Shown here in pieces: positions 1 through 12,800 of a DNA stretch of 64,000 bases. Both the position numbers and the translations under genes were made by a program. The stretch comes from Psilocybe azurescens (lineage: Eukaryota; Basidiomycota; Agaricomycetes; Agaricales; Agrocybaceae): contig JAJIRX010000512.1 of assembly GCA_023853785.1 (NCBI GenBank), positions 186,001 to 250,000 of the forward strand, written 5' to 3'. Each line of letters opens with the position of its first letter. Positions within the stretch are counted from its first letter, which is position 1. The notes beneath the pieces are model-generated. The model did not search any database. It was not told the origin of the DNA and saw only the letters and a list, made by a program, of their open reading frames with translations.

Positions 1-3000
1 GCTTAAGCAAAGCTGTTATTGGCTATAATGCGACAGTCTCTGAGTTTCAAGAATTTCCGACTCCGGAATTCGGCACCGGAAGCGTTAAAGTTCCTAGAAT
101 CATTCCACTTTTCTAGAATGAAATAGATGAACTGAGCTGGGTCGTTACCGACGGAGAAAACAGAGTGTTTGTTGTTGGTAACTACCCATTATTTCTTTCA
201 ATAACAAAGGGCATACGGGGAAAGTGGGGTTTCCAAAACGAACATATCAAAGATGCAGAACAGATGGAAGGATCAAGTATCGTGGGTACATTGCTGTTTC
301 TAGAGAAATATTTTCGGTACTTTCAGGCTACAGCTTTATGACTGTTGGTAGTCGCCTCAGTCAAGCTCCATACCGGCGCAACGTTACACTCTGACTTCTA
401 AGCCATGGTACAGAAGTACTCTGGATTTACGCGTTCATTATGAAACGCATGTTTCAAAGTTTGGACTGGCAGATAATTGTTCGAAGTCGTGGGGAAAACC
501 AGAAAGTAAAAATGTGATGAAACTAAGGTGGCATTCAATCTCGGCGTGCACGTTCTCAGTAGAGGTCTATCATCCATACTACTTTCTCACAATTAATAAT
601 ATTCGGGTTTCAGGTGCTGGAGTGTATATTATCTAAGCGGAAGGTGATTTGAATCATGGGAATCAATTATACAGAAATCGCCGAGTGTATCTTTACAAAT
701 TTTTCATTTCTATCACCCCTCACAGGTGCAACGACCTGGATTTGCACAGGCTGAAAAAGATGGATCCGAGTCGCAAATCTCCCCAGACATGATGCAGCAT
801 TCCTCGCTTATCTTTTCATCTCAATCACTGGATGATATGTGTTCGTAGTCATCTTTTAATTGACCTTTAACGGCGAGGAAAGGGAGGAAGGTCCATAATT
901 ACAACCAATATGACTTGCGCAGCCTTCGAACGACATAGCGCTCATTTAACCACGAGAAGAGAGAGAAGCTGAGGAAGAAAGTTGGTATCAGTGATTAATG
1001 ATTGTGATATTCAAACGACTTCCCATGGGCTTCTTCGCCTGGTCAAGCTGTATCAGCATGTGCTATACTTTTAAAATTGCACGGGTATTGTAAATGCCGG
1101 AGTCTATAATTAGATGCATGTCGCTCTCTGAAAGGATAAGACTCGACGTCATTGGCAGTGGTTTTCTGATACGCATTGCGGCTATGTACCTATTGTATTG
1201 AATTTCGGGAGAAGCAGTTGATGGATCCTGGGACAGGCGACAAGGCTAGGAAAATCGACAGGCCCCATCACGAGGGCGCAGCCAGGAGATAATTTGCGAG
1301 AGCGGAGATTGGGGATGGATGAAAATGGGACGCTGTGCGAACGCCACACCGTGTACAGACGGCGCCCAACTCCGCGTCTCCGACAGAAAGTTTGGCTCTC
1401 CTCCCAAAACCAATAGAGGCCATGATTGGGCATCACATCGATGACACTGACCATCAATACACGCTTCGGCAAGACAAGCCAGCATTTGAATTTGAAACAA
1501 ACGCTGGTTGATCACGAACCGCGAATACTCGTGATTGATGAACCTGAGTCGGACTCATGGAGAAAAATGATATCATGATGGGCCTTGAGCTTTTTTGAGT
1601 TTGTGTGGGTTACGTTACTATGCATGTATATTCAGTAGGAATATTGACACGCTATAGTACACAGCCCATTTTTGGGGTTTGTCGTTGTTTTTGGACTGCC
1701 AGGGTGAGCGTCTTATTTAGTCCTTGTTTATTTATTTGATAATCGATCATGATTTATATCAACCTGGGACTATAGGGAAGGAAGAATGAATGAATACCAG
1801 CAAATTTTACTCACAATTGTCGTAAAGCCCTAAATGCACCGTTAACGTTGGAATTATGACAGTGCGCCACTCTTGACTCTGGGAATACATGCCCACTTTG
1901 GGTGATTCTGGGTTTCAGGGCTACCAGGCGAACACCTCGGCTAAGTATTTATGTATGACCAGCATCCAGCATGGTGGGGCAGACACACTCTGGACTTGGT
2001 TTGTGACTGGACTATTCGGAGAGCTAACTAAGCGAGGTACATGTATATACATAGGAACATGTCTCGGGGAATCATTGATTATATTGCCACCGTTACTGAC
2101 TTGACTACTTACTATGGAAGGTTCGGGTCAGATTCCACACCAACGGATCGTGCGCTATAGAGCTACATGTGAATACGGTTCTCTCGATCCATCTAACCCA
2201 TGATCAAGGAAGAAAGGAAGAAATCCCAATGATTCCGAAGTCGGAGTCTAATTAATCCCCAAATAGCGTTGTAAAAGGACATTGGAAGACCACCTGAATG
2301 TCCGGAGGAGCAGAACTGTTAGCTATCATACATTCTTACGGTACGATTCATATACCATACTGAATGTATAGCGGTGCACACAAGCCCGTGCCACTCTGCT
2401 CCCTATTCATTCATTTACTTACCAGCGCCAATGGAGTCCGCGAATCAAGGAAAATGGGATCTCCCACAGCCGTGAAAAGAACATTTGTACAAAACGACTC
2501 GTGCGGAAACTGTGGGAGTACGAGCGCCAGTACCCAGTCGGATCTGTTGGGTGCGGTCGTGATCCCGGAAAGGTGCCTCTCGGACATTATCCGATCTCTG
2601 CGTTCCGGGGCAGGTTCCTCGTGCTCATTCAGATCCCAGAGAAAAAAGAACGATAAAAAGAAGAACAGTTTCTCTGCGCGTAGCCTGCTGAGTGGCCTCT
2701 GCAGTAGCTGCCAGTGGCACTGACCCAATGACCGGCTCGATCGGCCCGCTGGTGGCATCCGGACCCCAGCGGCCAGCGCCAGCCACGCGTGTGCTTTATA
2801 TAGACGCGCGCAAGTAATCCGGACGGTCGGTCAGAAGAATCCGTGCGTTATATGGAATAATGTATGTATATATTTGGATTCAATAAGATGTTTACAGCAA
2901 GATGCGCGATCAATTAAAATACGTGTTTCCACTGCGATTCGACTGGCCGTACTACTCGCCGATGTCCTAAGTGGAGCCCACTCACTGATAAGCGCTGATT

Positions 3001-6000
3001 TTCAATTTGAGGTCCTGGTCGAGAATCCTGAGACAGGGGATCGGAGCTCGCCCACCCGGCGCGCAGTGTGGGATTGGTGAAATTTTGCTGTAGGACCCTT
3101 AGAAGAATCTTCTGGAAGGAAGTATGCGTACACACATTCCTGCGGCGTTTGACAGTCCGTCCGAGTTTTTCGAAGCTCTAAAAGAGTCACTGGAGCCCTG
3201 GAATAGGTCACATCCATGATAGAGTGACAGATAGCCGGCCGCTGGCTGGATAACCGTTGCAGTGAGCGAGTCGAATATTACCTACCAAGACGTGCTCTCG
3301 AGTGCATGGAAGAACCCGAAGAGAGAGGTCAGAATTTCAAGGTATATTTTTAACACGCTTGCGAGGAATCGTTGGAAGAACCTAGGTCGATTGTGTTGTA
3401 AGCTGAAGGATATTCGACCGAAGAGCGTGAATCCTGATAAAAAAAGTTCGCCCCCCGTCGTCGTGATTCTACTAGAGCTGAGTCACGCTGTCTACGCGTA
3501 CGATCCATCTCGTTATAACTGAGGACTGTGCATGCCTGGGTATACAATTACATACATGGATTGTGGATACGGGTTGTCCGGTGGTCTTGACTGATGGCCG
3601 CTGTATTACTGATCCACCATCATCCATGGCATGGCGAGCGCCCATTGGAGTCGCTTCTCTGGACCTAAGTGGGTTAGTTCTTCTTTGGGCGAATTTGGGC
3701 TGTGATTGCCGTTGTATGTAATGCTTAATAGGCCTACGGCTTGCGGCCTGCCGCTGTGTTGAGTCGCTTGAAGACCCCCAGACGCTCGATATTCGATGTT
3801 TGGGAAGTTAGGTAATGGTTTGGTTTGGAGGGTGGGTGGACGTTGGATCTTGCGGCGAATGTTCTGCCGGATACAGCTCCTTCTAGAGTTAGCAGAAAGA
3901 TAATAGTGCAGTGGCGACTGGACGATACGATTATCTATTTCCCCGAGGATGCCACGTCCAATTTCCAGCTCCCAGCACCCAACTCCCAACTATCGTCATA
4001 TTCGTCTTGCCTGCACGCGGAGATATGGGGTATTAGCTAGTAGGCATTAACACGGTGTCGGATGTCAGGGCTGGTGCCTTTTGCTGTTGTTTTTGTGTGC
4101 GCATGTGTGGATGCCCCAGGCCATGTATGGTATGTACGTAGAGGGGAGAAACGACCGAGAAGGAGAAGAGCACCGGATTCCAAAAACAAATCTTCGGATT
4201 CGGATTCGGATCCGGATGCCTGCATGTCTGCCATGCGGGCAGGGCTTTAGCGTTGGGCGTGCATGAATTCGAAATTGGTTCGAACCTTCGAGCTCCAGTG
4301 TTCAGGCTTCGAAGCAGGAAAAATAGTACGAAACAAGAACAAGGACAAGAACAAGGATAAGACGCGGCGACGGGCAGCGCAACGGCCCCTCTGACTCTCA
4401 AAAGGTGTGTCAATCCCACGTACTATTTTAGTTACTGGTATTAGTCCGCCCGTCTGTCCGTCCATTCGCCCGTTCGTTTATTTATGTGTACGCGTACAGT
4501 ACGTGGAGCAGAGTAGAGACGTCGCCTCAAACCTCAAATATATTTCCTTGCCTTTCCATTCCTTTTATTTTTATTTTTATTTGAGACATCTAGAAAATTT
4601 CTGGGCGTGTATTGGACTTTTGGGTTGGGTTTCGGCGAGGGATGATTAAAATTTTACATTCGGATTTTGTCTGTTTGCGACTCCAAAGTGTACCGCCTGT
4701 GCGTGATTTTCACTGACATTGCATTGAGATGACTACCACTGCAATATGTACCCACCCCGCTGCGCTATCAGTATCTGTAAAAAGCGACCCTTGTTGTTGC
4801 GATTGGAAGTCAGGTCGCGGTGTATTTTAGGCACCTAGAATGAAAAGATGATGGTGATGGTGATACCTGATCAGATATCATCAGAACATCACAGCATCGA
4901 TGATGCAGATGGATGGAAGACTAGGGCTAAAACGCAGAAGAAGACGCGGACGCTGGGAAAATAGCGCGTGAGTACGCGGGTGAGTGGGTGAGTGAGATAG
5001 AAGATACGGTTTACGGTCTATGGGTCAAGGTCTATGGACTACGGGCTGCGGGCTACGGGCCCAGCTGTTCGGGTCCAGCGTCTGAGGTACGGGATACGGG
5101 CTGCGGGCTAAGAATTACGATCACGTCGATGCTGCACGTTGAGTGGGGACGTAAAGAGGTGGGATAGAAGTCCAGGATAAGCACCAGGAGAAGGAGAAAC
5201 AGCGGAGACGGATCGATCATGGAGCCTTTTAAAATTTATAGAAATAAAATGAGGGACATGAGATGAGGCGAGTCGAGTCGAGTCACGACTGTTAATAGTC
5301 CATGAGAGAAGCAGCGGGAATGGAGGTGGAGGTGGAAGAAGAGGAGGACGATACGGATTTCACAGTTGAAACTGACAATATGCTTACTAGGGACTGTCCA
5401 GCCTCCGTGCAATGCAATGCCTTAACAGGATGAAGGATTAACAAAAATACGTATACGAAAATGGATTGACTTGGAGTTTGGAGAATTAAAATTAAAATCA
5501 CGCAAGGGGAAACAGTCGGGGGTCGTTGGGGAGTAATATTTGGTATGTCGGATTATAATTGGCACCAAATAAAACAAAAGAAGGCAAGGAAAGACCTGGC
5601 GCCGGGTTGCGATACATGCCCATATCGGTCGACGTGCTGACACTTGAAATGGATGATGATGGGGAGATGGACGTGCTGATAGAAGGAAGGTCGTACGAGG
5701 CTAAAATCGCGTCGTCGTCGAGGTCGTTGATCTGATATGTATAAGCGAAAAATAAAAATACGAGATTCTCGAGGGGAGAGCTGAAGTGAGGCGGGTGGGC
5801 GCGTTGCAAGTGCTCTCGGACGGACACAGGACACAACAGACACAGGACTGGATTGCAGATTCAGGTTGACGGTGTGCGTGTTTGGATCACCCATCCATCC
5901 ATGATCTCTGATCCACCCCATCCATAAGTAGGTGCTGTAAATTGACTGAGGCTAGAAAAGGAGCTCGCCAGATCGGATAGATACGCAGATGGATCTGAGA

Positions 6001-6341
6001 TGGGGGTGATGGGGGTGATGGGAATCAGGGTCACATTGATGAAGTGATAAGGTGGCCGATTCGCTCGATGAGTGTATTCGAGAGAAGAAGCTCAGAGATC
6101 CGACTCCGAGGGGAACTACTTGAGCCACGGGCGGGCGGAGATGAGAAGGAGATTTCGGCGACTGAATGCGGGTGAACGGCGTGTGACGCGGGAGGAGTCG
6201 GAGAATGAAAAAGCAAGGGACGAAAAAAAAAGAGGCGTGTTTGGTTCAGTCAGCAACTCAAGCACGATCAGCACATCAGCACGAGCACGGTTCGATTTCT
6301 GATTGAGCGCTGGGTGATTGAATTCGAACTCGAACAGCATC
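1..6341. other. Intergenic region, no recognisable gene
   Basis: All open frames here are short, overlap on both strands and resemble no family I know. A TATA-like TTTATATAGA lies near 2792, but no convincing coding sequence follows it. Short simple repeats occur: a GGATTC hexamer run near 4193-4215, an AAGAACAAGGAC run near 4335-4355, a TTTTTA run near 4562-4580, and CGGGCTGCGGGCT/ACGGG words repeated at 5040-5110. From about 4800 to 6300 the plus strand is notably rich in A and G. The stretch just before 6342 presumably holds the promoter and 5' leader of the GATA-factor gene, but I see no specific element to name. Confidence 0.5.
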
Positions 6342-8434
6342 ATGACCATGTTTGGCGGGTGAGTGGTTGGGCTGCCCTTTAAATACATACTTACCAACAG
6401 CCTTGCGTTGTTTCTGACCGCATCAGTAGAGATTCAAAGGAGGATCATCGCGAGAAAGATCACTCAGAGGCAGTCATCGACCCTGCCCTGCGCTCTGTTA
6501 GTCCTTTCTCTTCTCTTACTTTCCCTTTTCTTACACATTCATCCCACCCACAGTTGGCATCAAGTCCAATACCTGATAAGAAGAACGACAGCTCGGTTGT
6601 CAATCACCCGCCCACTTCAGATCATCCGTCGTCCATGCCCCTCCGTGTCGAGCAGTTCCAGATGTCTTCTCCGTTCGTCTCTCCAGCTCTTTGTTCGGAG
6701 ACTCGTCTTTTAACGTCTCGACGTTCGACAGACGCCGGCACTTTGACACCATCGCCACCACCAACAGCAGCAACGGCAACAGCAACCCCCACCGCCTCCC
6801 CTCGCCCCCTCCGCCTATCACCACCATGTCCACGTCCACCGCGACCGACAATTCCCACTCCCACTCACCGTCGCCATCAGTCTCGGTCGACCGCTCATCA
6901 AACTCGACGCCCCACATACGTCGATCACCCCCTCAGAGTCAGAGTCAGATGCCGCCTGCCATGTACTCGGCGTACCAACACGAATCACCCATGATTCCAT
7001 CAAGGGGGCAGCAGCAGCATCACAGCTACAGCAACAGTTCGCGGCAGGAGCCCATAAGCCACGGGGCGTATATCTACCCCCGCCGAACAGTGGCTTTGAC
7101 CATCACCAGCCCCGGTACGAGCACCACCCGCCGCCGCCACCACCACCGCACCACCACCAACAGCAGCATACGCAGCACCACCATCAGCCACAACACCACC
7201 CGCAGCACCACCCGCACCACGACCAGCGCGTGTACCCCGCTTCGTCCGGCCTCCCCGTCCCGTTCCCGCACCACGTCTCCTCCGTGCAACACCAGCACCA
7301 ACACCAACAGCACCAACAGATGGCATACGATAGCCGCCAGGGGTATGCCATGCCCGGAGGCGGGGGCCAGCCGCCAGTAACGATCGTGCACACAGACGAC
7401 GCGGCGACGAAGCTCACGGACGGTATCCGCAGACGCTGCTTCAACTGCTGCACCACAGACACGTCCACTTGGCGCCGGTCGAATCTGAGCCCAGGAAAAG
7501 TGGTACGTCTTTCTTCTTTCTTTCTTTGTCGTTTCGTCCGTCCTTCCTTCTTTGTTCTTTGTTCCGTATTGGGTATTTGGTATTCGTACCTTGTCCCTTT
7601 TCGGTGCACTATGCCCCATTATACCCCTTTCTCACCTCGCCTCGCCTCTCTTCTCTTCTCTTGTCCTTGTCCTGCATCTATACCCACCCAAACCAACACT
7701 AACCCTTCTCTCCCTAGCTCTGCAACAAATGCGGCCTCTTCGAACGCACCCACTCGCGTCCGCGCCCCGACCAGTTTCCGCACAAGCGCGGGCCCCTGGC
7801 CACATCCACTCTCCGCGGGCGGACCCCGCCCGGCGCGAACCAGCTGCCACCCATCGCGCACGGGGGCGGCGGGTACCACCAGTACCACCACCAGAATATC
7901 ACGCCGCTGAATACAGGCGGCCTTGGCGGGGTTGGGGGGCCAGTAGGCGGAGGGGCGGGGGAGTATGGGGGGCCAGGGGGGCCCGGGGGCGGGGGCGGGG
8001 GACGACGCTGCCGGGCTTGGGCGCGTGGCATGGGAACAGCAGTGCGGCGAGCAGCGGCAGTAATGGGAACGGGGCGAGCGGGGTGGGTGGTGCCGGGAAC
8101 GGCAGCAACGGCAACGGCAACAGCAGCAGCAGCAGCGCAGCAGGAGGGGAGAACACCAACGGGACGAGCTCGGCCGCGGGCACGCCGCTCCTGCCCCCTC
8201 CCGCCGCTCGACGCTCGACAGCCAGAGCCAGAGCCAAGGCCACAGCCCGCGGCTGCTGCACAATGCGTCGCCGCGGGACCGGCACTTCGACGACGCGGCT
8301 GCAGCGGATGGGCGGCACCCGCCGTCGCCGCCGTCGCGGTCGTCGACCACGGGGGCACGAACACGAATACGGGCCCAACCGGCTCGGCCTCGCATACGCC
8401 GCCGCCTGGTTCGACTAGAGAGTCCGCTGCGTAG
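6342..8434 (+). CDS. GATA-type zinc-finger transcription factor (frame broken)
   Basis: Likely nuclear DNA-binding regulator. Proposed exons are 6342-6358, 6427-6496, 6554-7502 and 7718-8434; the introns have GTGAGT, GTTAGT and GTACGT donors and CAG, CAG and TAG acceptors. The zinc finger spans the last intron: CFNCCTTDTSTWRR before it, then CNKCGLFERTHSRPRP, giving Cys-X2-Cys-X19-Cys-X2-Cys followed by a basic tail. The N-terminus (MTMFGGRDSKED) is Ser/Pro-rich; a His/Gln/Pro tract (about 7125-7215) precedes the finger, and Gly/Ser/Asn-rich sequence follows it. I chose the ATG at 6342 because it joins in frame through exon 2 (EAVIDPALRS) into exon 3. The frame must step five times (about 6676, 7080, 8000, 8205, 8350), always as if one base were missing, and four of the five sit at G or C runs. 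Finger identity is firm; exact target and function are unknown. Confidence 0.85.
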
Positions 8435-9840
8435 TGGCATGTCTAGATGTGCATGTTGACGTGTGGGGTGGGGTCTGGAGTGTGCCCGAGGTGCCCGAGG
8501 GCGATCGAGTTCGCACCGCCTGATCCGAGTCGACTTACTTTGACTCCCCTCTACTCGTCGTCGTCGTCGCTGTGGGTCGTTGGTTTCCCAGACGCGGAAT
8601 TCATCCTCCAAAAAGAAAAATTCACTATCCTCTTCTTTTTCTCTTTTCTTTTTTTTCTTTTTTCTTTCGTCCTTCTTTCGTCGTCCGCTTTCCTCCCTTT
8701 TTCACATTCGTCGTCCTTCTGATTTAATCGTCGTCTTCCTCATATCCCTCGCATTTATTATTCGCGCCTGCTCCATACTCCTGCTCCTGATATCGGTACC
8801 CATTCTTGCAAGTATAAATTTTACAAATCGTGTATATTCGGCCCCTTATCTAGTTACCTACTCCCATTTCATTTGCTCCTCCTATATGCTCACTACCCCT
8901 ATCCCTATCCAGTCTTGACTCTGCTCCGCTCGTCGCGCGTCTGTCTCCTTTCATCCCTCCCTCGCTCCCTTCCGCTAATCTGGCCCTCGTCCTCGAATGT
9001 TTTAAAAGCTTTGATTTTAGGAACACTCTATTTGTTATTTTTTTTTCATCTTGGCTATACCTATCTATTTGTTCTATGCTTTCCCTATCTATAAACGCGT
9101 TTGACGACAGACAGACAGACAGACAACCCTTCTAAAGTGGCGTTCCTCCCTCCCTTCCATCCTTCCATTCTTCGTTCCTTATCTTCGTCCTTCCCTCCCT
9201 CCTTACCTCCTCACACGACCCGTGCACACACGCATGCACTGGAAAGGTGGCGCCGGGCTGGCGGTGCACAATGACTTCTACCCTGTCCTGTCCTGTTCTG
9301 TCGAAGGCTTCCCTCTTTTTCATACTTCTTGATTGTGATTGTGATTGTCGTTGGGCGCAGCTACAGTTTCGCTATTCTAATTTATTGACTCTCTGGTCGA
9401 GAGAACTCGGACCTGCCTATCAGTTGATCTGTCTAGTGCTGGTTCTGGTTGGTCTTGGTTCTAGTTCTGGTTCTGGCTTTGTTTTGTCGTCTCTTATTAT
9501 ATATATTTATATATAGCGTTCGTTTCTTTCCTATCCTTATCTTCACCCTCTATGCATGCTCCTTTCCTTTTATTATGCTCCATCAACGTTAGCTTGTTAG
9601 TCAGTTAGCTATTATCTATATATGCGCTTCTTTCAGGCTTCTTCGGACCTTCCATTCCATTTCCATTTCTCGTTCAATTTTTTACGCCAAGTTTCTTTTT
9701 ACTCATCTTCTCTGACTCCCAGCTTCCCTTCGGTTCTTTGCCCCTTTTCGAGTTCGAACGCGAATTCGAATTCGCTCGCTCTCTTTGTCATGACCATGAC
9801 TCATCTTGATCTCGGTTTTTAATTATTGGTTAGACGTTTT
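8435..9840 (+). other. Pyrimidine-rich 3' flank of the GATA-factor gene
   Basis: No coding sequence recognised. The plus strand is strongly C/T-rich, with long CTTTT and TCCTTCC runs from about 8600 to 9840, and an ACAG tetranucleotide run sits near 9109-9125. It probably includes the 3' untranslated region and terminator of the upstream gene, but no polyadenylation signal can be singled out. Confidence 0.35.
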
Positions 9841-12800
9841 CTGGCTCCTGTATCGTCACTCCTTTACAAAAAGTTGCCATGAGTGCAATATAAAATTAAC
9901 CATTTAGATATCAATAGAAAATGGATTAAACGTCATATCGCTCGCTCGCTCATCTCATTTCACTCACAGACGGACCGTGCTTAATAACTTATCTCCATCC
10001 AAGCTCCTTCCTTCTCTTCTGCTTGGACTTCCCACCGCTACGCCTGCGCCTGCGCCTCGTTACCTACTAGCTGCTAGCTGACTAGTACATGGGTGTATCC
10101 CACATGCACGCGGATTCTCGTGCGCACAAAGTCCAGAGCTTACTTTGTCCCGACTCGACGCGACCGTTATCGTATTCCATTTCCATGGCATGGCGTCCAT
10201 GGACAAGATAATACGTGTACGGAGGTGTACGGTGTGCGTCGGAAGCGTCCTTTCCGCGTGCTCTGCAATGTGCGCACGTGTGGCATGTGCAGTGCACAGG
10301 TGCTTATTGAAGGAAAATAAAATCACGCTCACACCCGGCTTATTGGCAGAGCACAGGCGCGTACGCACATACTGACGCACTTGGTCTCCTGAACTTGGAG
10401 CTTGCTATGACAATTGTACGATTTTGAAGGGTCCTTTGATTTGGAGTCAGGGAATTAAACCTGTACCCCGGGCCTAATTAAATGCACAGCGTCTCAAGAC
10501 TTCTATGTGCAGGGCAGCTTACATAGGACTTTTGGAATTCGCCACTTGCTTGATTCTTGACTCTTGAGCCTTCTTTTTACCCCATGTTGTCAATTTCTGA
10601 TCGATGTCGTACATACTTGATTCGAATTGAATTGATGTGGTGCTGCCAATGATTTGATTTGATTTGATATTTTTTATTTATTTGATCGAGAATCGAAGAC
10701 GTTGATTGCACCGTTTGATCCGCCCAGCTGGGCCCCTGGGGATTACCGTGATTGTTTTGACCCGATATGTGATCAGCTGCTCTTGGGTGTCTTGTCTTGG
10801 TGCGCAGGGTGCGTGGGGTGATGGGAGCTGATACTTAGAGACTCGAGTATGTATGTCAGTCAATTGGCTTACAATTGCACAGCGCAGGTTCGATACGACA
10901 CTTAATTTAGAAAATCAAAATCCACATAACATACATAGCCTTGAGGCTGTCTGGCTGGCTGAACTTGGAAGAGCGTGACCCAATACCTTTATGGTGGGCG
11001 TACTTGGATCGTTATATATACTCCGTGTCGTTTCATGTTCATGTTATAACTCAAGATTTGGCGCTACAGCCTACAGAGCGAATAGCATTCAGATAAGTGG
11101 GTGAATCTCACCGTCCCGAATCCCCCCCTAGATGTGGGTATTAGTCCTTTTCGAAGTGCTGGGAAGGCTTCCAATACTTATCCCTTTTGCAAGCAGCTTC
11201 CTGGGCGCATGCACCGCGTGGATGGTGGGTGGGTCGAACTCCACTAGATTGTCACGCCGCAGTCGTTAATCGTCATCGTCTTACATTCAAACGCCCTGAG
11301 ACGAGTCCTTCCTTAATAGAGTCGACGCCTCGGTCTACGGCCCTACTTATTGTCCTTTCTGTCATCTGTCATTCAAGAGCCGCTTCTTTGGGTTTAGAAC
11401 TCTGTGTGATCGACGATGAGTGTACCGTAGAGCTCTATGCGCTGCTGCCCATCGAAGAGCACCCAATTCAGTTACTTGAGTGCAGTCCGCTTGTTGTTTT
11501 TTCGCCGCTGAGTTTGGTAGTTAAACTGGCAGGTATTCAATACAATACTTGGAGCGTTGACACCTTGTCATGCCGCCAGAGTACTCAGCCTAACTTACGG
11601 CCCCGTATTTGTCAGTACATACATATGACATACACAACCACGATCCAATCCGAACTAACCCAGTCCATCTCAAGTGTCTTTGTAATGGTAAACTCGGCGC
11701 CTTTTCGGAAAGGCTTAACTGTAGAAGCGAAGGGAGATTACCTATTGATTACAAGCCCTCTAACTTGTAAACACGTTTGCAGCCATCGATTACCTTCTCA
11801 AGCCTTGAGTAGTTTTTTTTGGGCATACGTGACGTTATAAATTAACCTGAGGAGAAAACACATGCGCTGACGGTTGCTCCCCTGATTCGACCAAAAGAAC
11901 CCGTCAAATTGCACAGCAAGGGTGGCGGTGATTGAACCGTTCCTTCCAAATCGCTTCAATCGTCGCCCCATCGCCCCTCAGTACGAAGATGTCAGAACTG
12001 CTACCGCACATCACTCGAAAACTGGGTGTGTATCGTATGGTCTTGCGCCCTGAAAAAATCCACCAGCTCAAAACGTCCTGCATACCCCTCCCCCTTCCGT
12101 TGCTGATGTGCACGTCATTTATTCTGTCCCTGACAAGTTTATATTTGCACGTTGACGACGAGAAAAAAAAACGTTGGAGGCCACCCCATTAACTATACAT
12201 TATTATATTCTTTTTTTTACATGGCTTACTCCATGCTCGGACTTTACGTGCGCGGGATCTTGGCGTTTTCGCTCATCTGCGCCGTCCAAGCCCAACCGGC
12301 AGGTAACCTGGCACGAGCTCGTGTTCTGGATCCCTTTTCTCCGGTGTCGGAGTTTCATAAGCCTAGAAGGTGGATAAATATCTACCTCTTCCTATTCATT
12401 CAGACTACCTTCTCTGGAGCCTCATGACCCTCCGCCGATGAGGAAAAGCAGCTATTAGGACGTGTACAGACCGCTTTATACTTATCTAGTATGAACTCTA
12501 ATCTATTTATAGTACAGCTTCCGCCACGGCACATGGCAGACATGCATGATGGTACCGTTAGAAGCGCGAAATTCGTCAGGCCACAATTAAACTTCATATG
12601 TGACTTTGCAGCTCAATCGGCGCCCCAGGTGGTAGGCTTTGCTGCCCTCAACGGCGCATGAAAAAACGTAATAGTTTTCGCGAACTCTTGACGTGTGTGA
12701 CTACTGAGACCTTAGAAGACTGGGTGGACGGGCACAACGGAAGACTACAGGACCGACATTGCTTTAAGAACCAGCATCCTGCGAACAATCGATTGCGAAG

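Noticed and set aside
4277..4310. GGTTCGAACC B-box-like word, possible tRNA or Pol III promoter
   Set aside because: No A-box at a suitable distance and no cloverleaf.
7619..8611. 330-codon minus-strand open frame opposite the GATA-factor gene
   Set aside because: It is a shadow of GC-rich low-complexity coding sequence (Arg/Cys/Pro-rich), with no family motif; the plus strand has the finger and matching splice sites.
11187..11840. 217-codon plus-strand open frame in the gene-poor region
   Set aside because: No domain, no plausible start context and no neighbouring exon; length alone is not enough.
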